Shown here: piece after piece, positions 52,301-63,200 of the stretch
How positions within the stretch are numbered: the first letter of the stretch is position 1
How the letters are laid out: the number at the start of each line of letters is the position of its first letter
Assembly: GCA_947453695.1 (NCBI GenBank)
Contig: CANGHW010000010.1
Location: forward strand, 16,673-80,672
From: Opitutia bacterium
Lineage (GTDB): Bacteria; Verrucomicrobiota; Verrucomicrobiia; Opitutales; Opitutaceae
Reading direction: 5' to 3'
Length of the DNA: 64,000 nucleotides
Notes under the pieces: model-generated
Told to the model about the DNA's origin: nothing
Seen by the model: the letters and a program-made list of their open reading frames with translations, nothing else
Databases searched by the model: none
Position numbers and translations under genes: made by a program

Positions 52301-55300
52301 ACGTCGGATCCTGCTTCGTTTGCTCGGCGTCCATCGCCTCGATCTCGCGCACCGTGCGCACCACTTCGTCCCACACGGTGGGGCCACCCGCGATGGTTGC
52401 AATTGCGCCGTTGAAGCCTGCAAGGGTGGGTTGCTCGAATAACGCCCGTAACGGAACCTCTAGCGTCGTGCGGGCCCGCAGCCGCGCGATCACACGCGTC
52501 GCCAACAGCGAGTGCCCGCCGAGGTGGAAAAAGTTATCGTCTCGCCCGACCCGCGGCACACCGAGCAATTCGCGCCACAACTCCGCGACAAAGCGTTCGC
52601 CGTCGCCGGCCGGCGGCACGTGGGGCGCGTCCGACGCCAACAGCGCAGGATCAAGCGGCGGTAGACTGCGGCGGTCGATCTTCCCGCTTGGGGTCAGCGG
52701 CAGCGCGACGAGCGCGACGAAAAAAGCCGGCACCATGTAATCCGGCACCAAACCGCCGAGAAACAGGCGTAACTGCCCGGCCGTCGCGTGCGTGCCGGGC
52801 TGCAGCGTGAAAAATGCCACGAGGCACCGGTCGCCCGGCGCACGCTCGCGCACGACGACGGCCGCGCCGGACACCGCTGGATGGCGGATCAGCAGCGTTT
52901 CCACTTCGCCGAGCTCAACTCGAAAACCTCGGATTTTCACCTGGTCGTCGAGTCGGCCAAAGAACTCGATGTTACCATCCGCCAGCCACCGCGCGCGGTC
53001 GCCGGTGCGGTAGAGGCGCGCACCGGGTGCGGGTGAAAACGGATTGGGCACAAAGCGCTCAGCCGTGAGCTCGGGCCGTCGGTAATAGTCGCGGCCAAGA
53101 TTCGCACCGCCGATGAACAGTTCGCCGGGGACGCCGATCGCCACGGGATTCAACCGCGCATCGACGATGTAGATTTGAGTGTTGGCAACTGGCCGCCCGA
53201 TCGGCGGCGGGGGATTGAGCCGGTCCGGCGGACCAGCAAATGTGTAGGCGGTCACCACATGCGTCTCGGACGGTCCGTAGTGATTGTGAAAAATCGCTCC
53301 GGGCAACCGCCGGCACAACGCCACGATCGCCGGGGTAAGGATGAGCGCCTCGCCCGTCGTGATGATTTCACGCAGCGCCGCGAAACGCTCGGGCTGTTCG
53401 CCATAGTCGGCGGCGAGCTGTTGGAAAACGACAACGGGTAAGACTACTTTTTCAATCCGCGCGCGCTCGAGATAGTCGATCAGTTTCGCCGGCTCAGCCC
53501 GCACGGCTTCGGTTGCGATGTGCAGTTCGCCGCCGCTACCCAGGACGGCGAAAATATCATGAAAGCTTACGTCGAAACTCAACGACGCGAACAACAGGCC
53601 GCGCGCACCCGTGAGCAGATTCTCATGGTGCCACCGGATGAGATTATACATGCACGCGTGCGTGAGCGTCGTGCCCTTGGGCCGGCCGGTGGAGCCGCTC
53701 GTGTAGATCGTATAGAGGAGATTGTCGCCCACGACAGTGCTCGCGGGCGCAGTAGCTGGCTCGGCGGCGATCTCGGCGGCGGCGAGATCCAGGTCGAGTT
53801 CAATCACACCGGGAGGTGGACGCAGCCCCGCGCGCGTCTCCGCGTGGGTAACAAGCACAGGCGCACGCGCATCCTCCAGCATGAAAGCGACACGGTCCGC
53901 CGGATAGCCCGGGTCGAGCGGCAGATAGGCCCCGCCGGCCTTGAGCACGCCCAGCACGCCGATGACCATATCCACCGTGCGCCCCAGCGACAGACCTACG
54001 ATGACGTCGGGACCGACGCCGAGCCGGCGCAGGCGGTGGGCGAGGCGGTTGGCCTGCGCGTCGAGTTGCACGTAGGTCAACCGCTCGGCCGGATCGACGA
54101 GCGCTAACGCATCGGGCCGACGCTCGACTTGCGCTTCAACGAGGCGATGCAGCAACGGCTCACCCTCGGTCGGATAGTTGCGCGCGGTCGCGTTAAACTC
54201 CTCCACGACGAGGCGGCGCTCCGCAGCGTCCAGCATCGGCAGATCGAGCAGCGGCGTGTCGGGTGCGGCCACGGCCCCGGCGACCAAGCGCGAGAAATGT
54301 CCCGCGAGGCGCGCCATCGTCTCGGTCGTATAGAGATCCGTGCGATACTCGATCCAGCCCTCCAGCGCGCCGTCCGCCACCGCCCGCAACGTGAGGGTAA
54401 GATCGAACTTCGCCTCCGGCAGATCGCTCGGCAAAAACTCCGCCTGCACCCCCGGCAACTCGAAAGCCGGCAGCGCCGTTTGCAGCACAAACATCACGTC
54501 GAAAAATGGATTGCGGTTCAATTCCCGCGGCGGCTGCAACGCCTCCACGAGCAGCTCGAACGGGACGTCCTGATTCGCATACGCGCCGAGGCACGTTTCC
54601 CGGACCGCGCGCAGCCATGAACGAAACCCCGGCTGGCCGGCCACCGTCGTGCGCAACACGAGAGTGTTAGTGAAGAAGCCGATCAGCGGCGCCGTCTCCG
54701 GCCGGCTGCGCCCCGTCACCGGTGAACCAACCGCAAGGTCCGCTTGACCCGTGTAGCGGTGGAGCAGCACTTGGAACACCGCAAGCAACGCCATGAAGAG
54801 CGTCGCGCCTTCCCCCTGCGCTAGTTTCTCCAACGCAGCGACCGTCGGCGCTGGCAAACGAAACACCTCCTGCGCGCCGCGCGCCGAAGGCCGGGCGGGT
54901 CGCGGAAAATCCGTCTGGAGTTCGAGCGCGGCTAAGCCCGCGAGCCGCGTGCGCCAATACTCAATCTGGCTGCGGCACGCCTCGCCCGCGCCCCAGCGGC
55001 GCTGCCATGCGGCGAAATCCACATACTGCACCGCGAGCGGCGTGAGGCCGTCGGGCTTTCCCGTCAGCTCCGCCCGGTAATACGCGGCCATCTCCGTCGC
55101 GAGCAGCCCCAGCGACCACTGGTCGCTCACAATGTGATGCATCGTGACCAACAGCACGTGCTCCGTCGGCGCGAGCCGCAGCAACACTCCGCGCAAAAAC
55201 GGCCCGCGCGTGAGATCGAACAGTTTTGCCGCCTCCGCTGCGACGCGGGCCCGCACCGCGCCAGCGCGTTCTTCCGTGGGCACCGCCGACAAATCCTCGG

Positions 55301-55649
55301 TCGACCAACCGGGTGCGGCCGCCGCCATCACGCGTTGAACCGGCTGCTCGCCGCCGGCGAACACCGTGCGCAGCACCTCGTGCCGTTTCGTGAGCGCCGT
55401 AAGCGCCCGTGCGAGCGCGCCGACATCGAGGACGCCGGCGAGCCGCAACGCCCCGGGCACGTGGTAGGCCGAACTACCCGGTTCAAATTGATCGAGAAAC
55501 CACAACCGCTGTTGCGCGTAAGACAGCGCCGCCGGTGCCAGCGGGTCCGCCCGCGGCGTCGGCGCATCCACGACCGAACTGGTCAGCCCTTCTTCGGCGA
55601 GCAGCAATTCCATCAAGGACAGGCGGTCGGCGGCGGTCGGGTCGGTCAT
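52299..55649 (-). CDS. Monomodular NRPS C-A-PCP, proline-like code
   Basis: 1116 aa. The start is ATG 55649 (MTDPTAADRLSLMELLLAEEG), 2 nt after the stop of the upstream PKS gene; the frame is open to 55733 but that overlaps the PKS coding end. C domain about 27-455 has HHIVSDQWS, with Gln where the motif usually has Gly. A domain about 500-1003 has TIYTSGSTGRPK and A10 PSGKIDRRSLP. The PCP (LGGHS) is at about 1020-1090. The specificity code by eye is D-V-H-V-I-T-H-V-V-K, sharing seven of ten positions with the classic proline code DVQLIAHVVK, and FDVSFHDIF also resembles proline domains. Pro or a related imino acid is likely. No TE follows the PCP; a 40-residue acidic tail ends the protein, so the chain goes to another protein or is released in trans. 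Confidence 0.93.
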   Translation of the reverse strand: MTDPTAADRLSLMELLLAEEGLTSSVVDAPTPRADPLAPAALSYAQQRLWFLDQFEPGSSAYHVPGALRLAGVLDVGALARALTALTKRHEVLRTVFAGGEQPVQRVMAAAAPGWSTEDLSAVPTEERAGAVRARVAAEAAKLFDLTRGPFLRGVLLRLAPTEHVLLVTMHHIVSDQWSLGLLATEMAAYYRAELTGKPDGLTPLAVQYVDFAAWQRRWGAGEACRSQIEYWRTRLAGLAALELQTDFPRPARPSARGAQEVFRLPAPTVAALEKLAQGEGATLFMALLAVFQVLLHRYTGQADLAVGSPVTGRSRPETAPLIGFFTNTLVLRTTVAGQPGFRSWLRAVRETCLGAYANQDVPFELLVEALQPPRELNRNPFFDVMFVLQTALPAFELPGVQAEFLPSDLPEAKFDLTLTLRAVADGALEGWIEYRTDLYTTETMARLAGHFSRLVAGAVAAPDTPLLDLPMLDAAERRLVVEEFNATARNYPTEGEPLLHRLVEAQVERRPDALALVDPAERLTYVQLDAQANRLAHRLRRLGVGPDVIVGLSLGRTVDMVIGVLGVLKAGGAYLPLDPGYPADRVAFMLEDARAPVLVTHAETRAGLRPPPGVIELDLDLAAAEIAAEPATAPASTVVGDNLLYTIYTSGSTGRPKGTTLTHACMYNLIRWHHENLLTGARGLLFASLSFDVSFHDIFAVLGSGGELHIATEAVRAEPAKLIDYLERARIEKVVLPVVVFQQLAADYGEQPERFAALREIITTGEALILTPAIVALCRRLPGAIFHNHYGPSETHVVTAYTFAGPPDRLNPPPPIGRPVANTQIYIVDARLNPVAIGVPGELFIGGANLGRDYYRRPELTAERFVPNPFSPAPGARLYRTGDRARWLADGNIEFFGRLDDQVKIRGFRVELGEVETLLIRHPAVSGAAVVVRERAPGDRCLVAFFTLQPGTHATAGQLRLFLGGLVPDYMVPAFFVALVALPLTPSGKIDRRSLPPLDPALLASDAPHVPPAGDGERFVAELWRELLGVPRVGRDDNFFHLGGHSLLATRVIARLRARTTLEVPLRALFEQPTLAGFNGAIATIAGGPTVWDEVVRTVREIEAMDAEQTKQDPT

Positions 55650-55651
55650 GT

Positions 55652-58600
55652 TCAAATTTCCACTTCCTGCATCGCCCCGGTCGACGGTGCCGGCGTGGCG
55701 GCCATCGCCGCGAGTTTCACCTGCGGCAACCACTCGGCGGCGAGCTGCGCCAGCGTCGGGCTCTCCAGCAGCCGGGTCAGCGGAACGTCGATTGCCGCAT
55801 CGCGCTGGAGACGATTCTTAATTTCAATCGCGACCAGCGAGTCGACGCCGAGATCGGCCAGCGGCGACCGCGGCGAGACGTCCGCCGGGTTCATCCGCAA
55901 AACTGCTGCGATCAGCGCAGCGAACTCGGTCGTCAGACGCGCCACCTGTTCGTCGGCCGGCCAAGCCGCCAGACTGCGCGCGATGCGTCCTGCCTCGGCC
56001 GCAGGCTCGGCCGCCGGCGCAACCTCCGCGAGCAATTCGGCGAGCAGCGGCGAGAGTTTCGCGGCGGGATCAGCGGCAAAGAGCCGCGACCAGTCCACCT
56101 TCATCGCCGCCACGTGCGGCCGGCCGGCGGCCAGCGCCCGCTCGAGCAATCTGAGGCCCTCGTCGGGCGCGAAGCGCGTGATGCCCAGCGATTCGAGACG
56201 ACTGTGAGCGCGACGCCCATAATCGGTCGTGGCAAAACCGATCTCGCTCCACGGCCCCCAACCAACGCTCAGGGCCGCCGCCCCGCGGGCCCGACGCCGG
56301 CGCCCGAGTGCGTCGAGAAACGCGTTGGCCGCCGCGTAGTTGCCCTGATGCGGCGCGGGCAGAAGCGCGGAAAAAGCGGAGAACATTACGAACACGTCCA
56401 GCTCCGCGTCGTGCAACGCTGCGTCGAGGTGGGCCGCGCCCGCGGCCTTCGCGCGCCAGGTTGCCGAGATCAATTCCGGAGTCAGTTCAGCGAGCGCTCC
56501 GTCCTGCCAGGCGCCAGCTGCATGAAACACTCCGCGCAGCGGCACGCCGGCGCTCTCCACCAACGCTTCTGCCACCGCTGTCGCATTCCCAAGATCGACG
56601 CTTCGCACCATCACGGTCACGCCCGTTCGTTCGAGCGCCGCGAGGTCGGCTGCGCGCGCCGCGTCCGGTGCTTTGCGTCCCCATAACACGAGGTGACGCG
56701 CCCCCGCCGCCGCGAGCCAACGCGCGACCGCAAAACCCACGCCGCCCAGCCCGCCCGTGATCAGATACGCCGCGTCGGCTCTCGGTCGGAAACCCGCGAG
56801 AGCAGGATCGGATATCAGGGGTGCCGTAACGAGCCGAGCCGCCGCAGTTTGTCCGGACCGCAGCACCAGCTGGTCTTCGCGCGTCAAAGTCGTGAGCGCG
56901 AGCCAGAGAGTCTCCGCCTGAGCTTCGGCCGGGAGACTCGGATCAAGATCGATCAACCCGCCCCAACGCGCCGGCTGTTCCACCGGCAACACTCGCAACA
57001 GTCCCCAGAACGCCGCGCCCATCGGATCCGGCACAACTCCGCCGGCCGCTTGCGCCCCGCGCGTCACCGTCCACAACCGTCCCGTCGAGCGTTGCACCAA
57101 CTCCGCTGTGCCGGCGAGCTCGGCGCCGGGTTCGAGCGGATGCAAATCGATCACGCGGTCGAGACCGCTCGGCACCGGCTGCCCCGGCATCCACGCCGTC
57201 GCCGTCTGCCCACGCGCGCGCAGTTTCTCGATCAACTTCACGGCCAAGCCCTGTCCTTCGCCGCACACCAACCAGTTTTGCGGCTCCGTCGCGACCGGCT
57301 CGTGCGGCACAAGCGTCACCGCCCGCCACACGATTTCGTGCCCACTCTCCGTTTCGCGGATCGGCGTTCCACCCGTCTGTTGTGTCGTGGAACCGGCCAA
57401 ATTCACCCGGAGCTCAGCCGCGAATGTAGCCTTAAATGCCGTGAGCGCGGGCAACATATCCAGCACGTCCTTGGTCGTCGCGCCGAAATCCAGCAGGCAT
57501 GCAATTTCGCTCACTCCCGCCGCCGCAAGCCGCCGCACGAGCGGCGCACAACTCGCCGGCGTGCCGATGAGCGCGCGCGTCGCGACGAAACGATCGTAGA
57601 GAAACTCTACAAACGCCGTGCGCTCGCTCTCGGACAACGCCGCGAGATCGACGTCCCGACCGCGGCTCGCTCCGAGCCCGCGCAACAGGTGCAAATTGTC
57701 GCGCAGGTAGCGCGTATAGGGCGCGCGGGTTTTTGCCCCGACCGCCGCGGCATCGGCGCCGACAAATGTGTGCAGCATGACCGTCACACGGCCGGCGGCG
57801 GGATCGTGCCCGGCCTTGGCGCGCGCCGCCCGATAACGCGCGATTTTCTCCGCGAGTTCATCGGGGTCTTGGTCCAGCAAGTGAGTGAGCAGATGCGCGC
57901 CGGCTTCGCCGGCCCGCTCAAACGTGCGCGGATTCCCGGCGGCCGTGATCCACAGCGGCAACTCCGCCTGGACCGGCGTCGGGTAGGCGCGCACCTCGGT
58001 TTCGCGACCGTCGCCGGCCTGCACCCGAATTTTCTCTCCACGCCAAAGGCGACGCGCTTCGGCAATTCCGCGAAACAGCTCGTCCTGCCGCCCTGCATAA
58101 CGCTCGGGCGCCAGGGCGAAATCCGCAGGATTCCAGCCCGGAGCAAAGGAGATACCCGCGCGCCCGCCTGAGAGGTTGTCCACCATGGACCACTCTTCGA
58201 CGATGCGCAGCACGTGGTGCAGCGGCAGCACACAACTGCCCGCCATCAGCCGCAAATTCTCTGTCTCTCGGGCGAGCGCCGCATGGAGCGTCGCGGGATT
58301 CGGATAAAGACCGCCGAAATCCGTAAAGTGTCGCTCCGGCGCCCACACACTCGAGAAGCCGTGAGCATCCGCATAGCGCGCCGCCGCAAGCACCATCCGG
58401 TAGCGCTCTCCGGTCTCTGTCTCTGAGCCGTTGAAAAACATTATGCCGAACTGCAACGCGTCGGGAGCGTCGGGCGCATGATCGACGGTCACGCCACTGC
58501 CGCGGGGCCCGGCTGCCAGCACGGGCGGCTCCGGCTCAATCCAATGACGTGTTCGTTCGAATGGATACGCCGGCAAAGTCACGAGCCGCGTCGGCGGCGG

Positions 58601-60283
58601 GACGATTGAAGGCAAAGCGGTCTCCATCACCGGCTGGGCCAACGCGGCGGCAAGCTCTCCCGCGTCACGGCCCGTGACGACCCGATGGTGCGCGAGCAGG
58701 CTGCGACCCACCGCCGCGGTGTAGCAAATCTCAGCCGTCGTCACACCGCTCGGCAGAGCACCGAAAAACTCGCGATAGCGCATACTTAGTCGGGTCAGCG
58801 CGGCCGGTGTTTTTGCCGAAATCACCAGTGTGTGCAGCCCCGCTCCCTTCGCCACCGTCAGAGGCGGTGCCGCTTCGGGTGCTTCGAGCACGACGTGCGC
58901 AATCGTGCCGGAAGATCCAAAAGAACTCACGCCGGCAATACGCCGCGCATAGCCCGAAGGCCACGCTTGCATCCGCGTCGGGACGACGGCCGGAATTTCC
59001 CCCAGGCGCAGTTCGGGATGTTCCCGCGTGAAATGCAAATGCGGCGGAATCTCGCCGTGGCTGAGTGCGAGCACGGTCTTGATCACACCGCCGACACCAG
59101 CCGCCGACTCCATATGGCCGACGTTAGTTTTCAGCGAACCAATTACGAGCGGCGTCGTGCGTTGAGGGTCGCGACCGAAAACGCCGGCGAGCGCCTCCGC
59201 TTCGATCGGATCGCCGAGCGAGGTGCCCGTGCCGTGGGCCTCCACATAGCCGACCTCGGCCGGTTTGACTCCCGCCGCCGCGAGTGCGGTGCGCACCAGC
59301 GCCGCCTGCGCCGGCCCGTGCGGCACTGTGAGTCCGGCGCGCGCTCCGTCTTGCGCAACCGCCGTTCCGCGGATGATTCCGAGGATGCGACGTCCGTCGC
59401 GCCGCGCGTCCGAAAGGCGTTGTAACACCAGCACGCCGCAACCCTCGCCGCGCGCATAGCCGTCGGCCGCCGCATCGAAGGTTTTGCACCGGCCATCCGG
59501 CGCGAGCATCCGCGCGCGCGACACGGCGACGGAATTGTCGGGTGCAAGGATCAGGTTCACTCCCGCCGCAAGCGCCAGGGTGCTCTCGCCCGTGCGCAGG
59601 CTCTGGCACGCGAGATGGATCGCCACGAGCGACGAAGAGCAGGCCGTGTCCACCGCCAGGGCCGGACCGCGCAGACCGAAAAAATAACTTAGCCGGCCGG
59701 CGGCAATATTGGCGACGTTGCCGGTCGCACAGTAGGAGTCGATCCGGCGCAAATCGTGCCGGTAAATCAGCCGCAAGTAGTCGACAACCGTGAGCGCGAC
59801 GAAGACGCCGGTGGCGCTGCCGGCGAGTTTGTCAGCGGGTATTCCAGCGTGCTCGAACGCTTCCCACGCGGTCTCCAACAGCAGGCGTTGCTGCGGGTCC
59901 ATGGTCGCCGCCTCACGGGGAGAAATCCGAAAGAACGCCGCGTCAAACTTGTCCACGTCGTCAAGAAACGCCCCGTATTTCGTCGCGATCTTGCCCGCCG
60001 CGTCGGGATCGGCGTCAAAAAAATCCGCGGCCGCCCATCGCTCCGGCGGCACTTCTCGCACCGCGTCGAAACCCGTTCGCAAACTCTCCCAAAACGCCTC
60101 CGGACCGTGCGCCCCACCCGGAAAGCGGCAACCGATCCCCACGATGGCCACGGGGTCATGCGCGGCCTGCACTGCTGCTTCAAGCTCGGTGATGCGCGCC
60201 GCCTGTTTCTGCAAAGCCGCCAGCGCTGCACGCAGCTGCACCGTGTGGGGGGAAACCGGAGACGCGGCGGGCAGCGGGTTCAT
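55652..60283 (-). CDS. PKS module KS-LLM monooxygenase-KR-ACP, AT-less
   Basis: 1543 aa, start overlapping the stop of the upstream gene. An N-terminal coiled coil (about 15-42, LRAALAALQKQAARITELEA) is a typical PKS docking helix. KS about 42-470 has Cys215, His350 and His390 with normal spacing. There is no AT: ~100 residues of linker lead straight to LPAYPFERTRHW. A luciferase-like flavin monooxygenase domain covers about 608-950 (FSSVWAPERHFTDFGGLYPNP, GGRAGISFAPGWNPADFA). KR about 1170-1370 keeps GGLGGVG, Tyr1316 and Asn1320, but the catalytic Ser is Ala1303. The ACP (GVDS) is at about 1440-1515. The module probably extends, oxygenates the chain by an FMNH2-type monooxygenase, and may leave the keto group unreduced. 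Confidence 0.93.
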   Translation of the reverse strand: MNPLPAASPVSPHTVQLRAALAALQKQAARITELEAAVQAAHDPVAIVGIGCRFPGGAHGPEAFWESLRTGFDAVREVPPERWAAADFFDADPDAAGKIATKYGAFLDDVDKFDAAFFRISPREAATMDPQQRLLLETAWEAFEHAGIPADKLAGSATGVFVALTVVDYLRLIYRHDLRRIDSYCATGNVANIAAGRLSYFFGLRGPALAVDTACSSSLVAIHLACQSLRTGESTLALAAGVNLILAPDNSVAVSRARMLAPDGRCKTFDAAADGYARGEGCGVLVLQRLSDARRDGRRILGIIRGTAVAQDGARAGLTVPHGPAQAALVRTALAAAGVKPAEVGYVEAHGTGTSLGDPIEAEALAGVFGRDPQRTTPLVIGSLKTNVGHMESAAGVGGVIKTVLALSHGEIPPHLHFTREHPELRLGEIPAVVPTRMQAWPSGYARRIAGVSSFGSSGTIAHVVLEAPEAAPPLTVAKGAGLHTLVISAKTPAALTRLSMRYREFFGALPSGVTTAEICYTAAVGRSLLAHHRVVTGRDAGELAAALAQPVMETALPSIVPPPTRLVTLPAYPFERTRHWIEPEPPVLAAGPRGSGVTVDHAPDAPDALQFGIMFFNGSETETGERYRMVLAAARYADAHGFSSVWAPERHFTDFGGLYPNPATLHAALARETENLRLMAGSCVLPLHHVLRIVEEWSMVDNLSGGRAGISFAPGWNPADFALAPERYAGRQDELFRGIAEARRLWRGEKIRVQAGDGRETEVRAYPTPVQAELPLWITAAGNPRTFERAGEAGAHLLTHLLDQDPDELAEKIARYRAARAKAGHDPAAGRVTVMLHTFVGADAAAVGAKTRAPYTRYLRDNLHLLRGLGASRGRDVDLAALSESERTAFVEFLYDRFVATRALIGTPASCAPLVRRLAAAGVSEIACLLDFGATTKDVLDMLPALTAFKATFAAELRVNLAGSTTQQTGGTPIRETESGHEIVWRAVTLVPHEPVATEPQNWLVCGEGQGLAVKLIEKLRARGQTATAWMPGQPVPSGLDRVIDLHPLEPGAELAGTAELVQRSTGRLWTVTRGAQAAGGVVPDPMGAAFWGLLRVLPVEQPARWGGLIDLDPSLPAEAQAETLWLALTTLTREDQLVLRSGQTAAARLVTAPLISDPALAGFRPRADAAYLITGGLGGVGFAVARWLAAAGARHLVLWGRKAPDAARAADLAALERTGVTVMVRSVDLGNATAVAEALVESAGVPLRGVFHAAGAWQDGALAELTPELISATWRAKAAGAAHLDAALHDAELDVFVMFSAFSALLPAPHQGNYAAANAFLDALGRRRRARGAAALSVGWGPWSEIGFATTDYGRRAHSRLESLGITRFAPDEGLRLLERALAAGRPHVAAMKVDWSRLFAADPAAKLSPLLAELLAEVAPAAEPAAEAGRIARSLAAWPADEQVARLTTEFAALIAAVLRMNPADVSPRSPLADLGVDSLVAIEIKNRLQRDAAIDVPLTRLLESPTLAQLAAEWLPQVKLAAMAATPAPSTGAMQEVEI

Positions 60284-63200
60284 GGCCGGACGGTGCGGGC
60301 TTCGGCCGCGCCGATTTCTTGCGCGAGCAAGCGAGTGAGTTCCGCCTCGGACAACTCCTCGCTGGCTTCAGCCGGAGCCGGCGGCGCAGGTAGCAGACCG
60401 GCGAGATAGTCAGAGAGCGACACAATGTGCGGATAGTTGAACACCACGGTCGCGCGGAGCGGCACGCCGAGCGCGGTCTGCACGCGGTTTTTGACTTCGA
60501 TCGCCATGAGCGAATCCATCCCGATCTCAAAAAATCCGCGCTCGACGGACGGCAATCGCCCCTCGGGCATCCGCAACGTGCGCGCGACTTCCGTTTGCAA
60601 CCACGCGCGCAGCCGCGCCACGCGAGATTCGGCCGACAGCGCGGCGAGTTCGCGGAAAAAATCCGTCGGCTCCGCGCCTGCCCCGCTCGCCGCGGAGTCG
60701 GCGCCGAGCTCCGCAAACAGCGAGACCCGACCGCGCGCCGCGAAGAGCTCGCGGAAGAGCGCCCAATCCACCGTGGCCACCACCTGACTCGGGCAACGCG
60801 TGACAAGCGCGAGCTCTAGGGCGGCGATGCCTTCGGCCGAGGGCGTCGCGTGCAAACCGAACCGTGCCAGAAAAGCCTGGTCCGCCGCACTCATCACCAT
60901 GCCGCCGTCGGCCCACGGCCCCCAGTTGAACACAGTTGCCGGCAGACCCAACACCCGCCGCTGGTGGCCGAGCGCATCGAGAAAATAATTGGCTCCGGCG
61001 TAGAGCGGCTGGCCACGCGAGCCCCACACCGCCGAGATCGACGAATAGAGCACGAACCAGTCGAGCGCGAGGCCGCGCGTCAGTTCGTGGAGAATCCATG
61101 CACCGGCGATCTTCGGCGCGAGCACCCCGCGGTGCGCGGCAAACTCCGTCTCACGCGCCGTGCGGTTCTCCGGCAAGCCCGCGAGGTGAAACACTCCTGC
61201 GAGCGGACGCCCGCGTCGACCGATGTCCGCGAAGACTGCCGCCATCCGCGCCGCATCCGCGACATCGGCTACTTCGAACACGACCGTCACGCCCGCAGCT
61301 TCGAGCGCTGCGACCGTAGAGATTTTTTCGCGCGTGACTCCATCGGTGCCGGCCGGCAACGCCGCCCACATCGCGCGCGGCGGGAGGGCTTGCAATCCCG
61401 TCAACACGAGGTGGCGCGCCCCGCGGGCCGCGAGCCAACGCACGAGCCGTCGGCCGATGCCGCCGAGACCGCCCGTTACAAGGTAGACAGCATCGCCGCG
61501 CAAGACGAGCGGCGCGTGGGGCACCGCCACGGCCTTGACGAGCCGCGGCACGTAGCACCGTTGGCCGCGCCAGACGAGCTGGTCTTCGCCGTCGCATCCG
61601 CCCGTGAGCGCGTTGACCGCCCGCGCAGTCTCGTCGTCGGTCGTCGCGAAATCGAGATCGAGCAGACCGCCCCAATTCTCCGGTTGCTCTACCGCGAGCA
61701 CCCGCCCGAGTCCGCAAACGGGGGACTGCGCCACCGCGCAAAGCCCGGCCGAGCCGCCGACTCTGCCGACCGCACCGCGTGTTACGACCCAAATACGCGC
61801 CGTCGAGCGCGTGCCCTCCAGCGCCTGGGCCAGATGCAGCAGGCTCGGCAGACCGACGTTCTCCGCCGTTTGCAGGGCGGCCAAAGTGGTCGCGCGGCCA
61901 TCGGCGAGCGCGAGCGCCCAGAGGTGAGCGACGCCGGCCGGCACGAACCGCAGCCCCGCAAGCAGCGCGGTAAAATCTGCCGCAACCAGCGGGTTTACGC
62001 GGAAACGGTCCGGCGCAAGCACGGCAAACGCTTCGCCCGGTTCCACGTAAGCCACCATGCTACCGCGGGCGGCGAGGGCAGCCCCGAGGCGCGCCCCCGC
62101 ACCTGTGCCGTCGTCGAAAATCAGCCAGTTTCCAGACTGCACGGTCGTCACCGGTCCGGGAACGGCGGTGAGTTCGCGCCACTCCAGCGTGTGCAAGATC
62201 GAGGACGGTGCTGTCACCGTCGCTGCGGCGACCGCGACCGGCGGTGCGACCGGCGCGAGTGCTGCCAGCGGCTCACCCGCGAAGTGCGCGCGCACGCGAT
62301 TCAGATACGGCAGCGCACCGAGTGTATCGGGAACACTCGCACCAAAGTCCAGCAGGCACGCGATCTCGTCGACACCGGCGGCGGCCAGTTGCTCGGCCAG
62401 CGCGATACACGCGGCAGGCGTGCCAAACAGCGCGCGGCGCGCGTAGAATCGCTCGAAGATAAAGCCGACGAAATCGTCGAGATCGGCGGGCGAGAGCGCC
62501 GCAGGATCGGTTGTGCCGCCGCGGCTGACCGCGAGGCCCTTCAAGAGATGGATGTTCTGCTTAAGAAACTGACAGTAACGGTCGCGGATTTGCACGCGCA
62601 CGGTCGCGTCGTCCGGCCCGACAAACGTGTGGACCATCAGCGACACGCGGCCTGCCGACGGATCGTGCCCTGCCCGCGCCCGCGCCGCGCGATAGAGAGC
62701 GATGCGCTCGGCCAATTGCGCAGGCTCCTGGTCGAGGAGATGCGTGAGAAGGTTCGCGCCGATCTCGCCCGCCCGCTCAAACGTGCGCGGATTGCCGGCC
62801 GCCGTCACCCACACCGGCAAGTCGCGCTGTAAGGGCGTCGGGTAGATGCGCACCGCCGTTGCCGCGCCTACTCCGCTCGTGGCGGCGACGGTTTCTCCGC
62901 GCCAGAGGCGGCGGACTTCCGCGATGGTGTTGAACACCGTTTCGTGCCGATCGGCGTAGGCCCCGGGCGCCATCGCAAAATCGTCCGGATTCCAGCCCGA
63001 GGCGAACGACACGCCGACGCGCCCGCCCGAGAGATTGTCGATCAGCGACCAGTCCTCCGCGATGCGCAGCGGATGATGCAACGGCGCGACGAGACTGCCC
63101 GCCATCAGCCGCAGTGAACGCGTCTCGCGCGCCAACGCGGCGGCGAGGACGGTGGGGTTGGGATACAACCCGCCGAAGTGCGTGTAGTGGCGCTCGGGCA

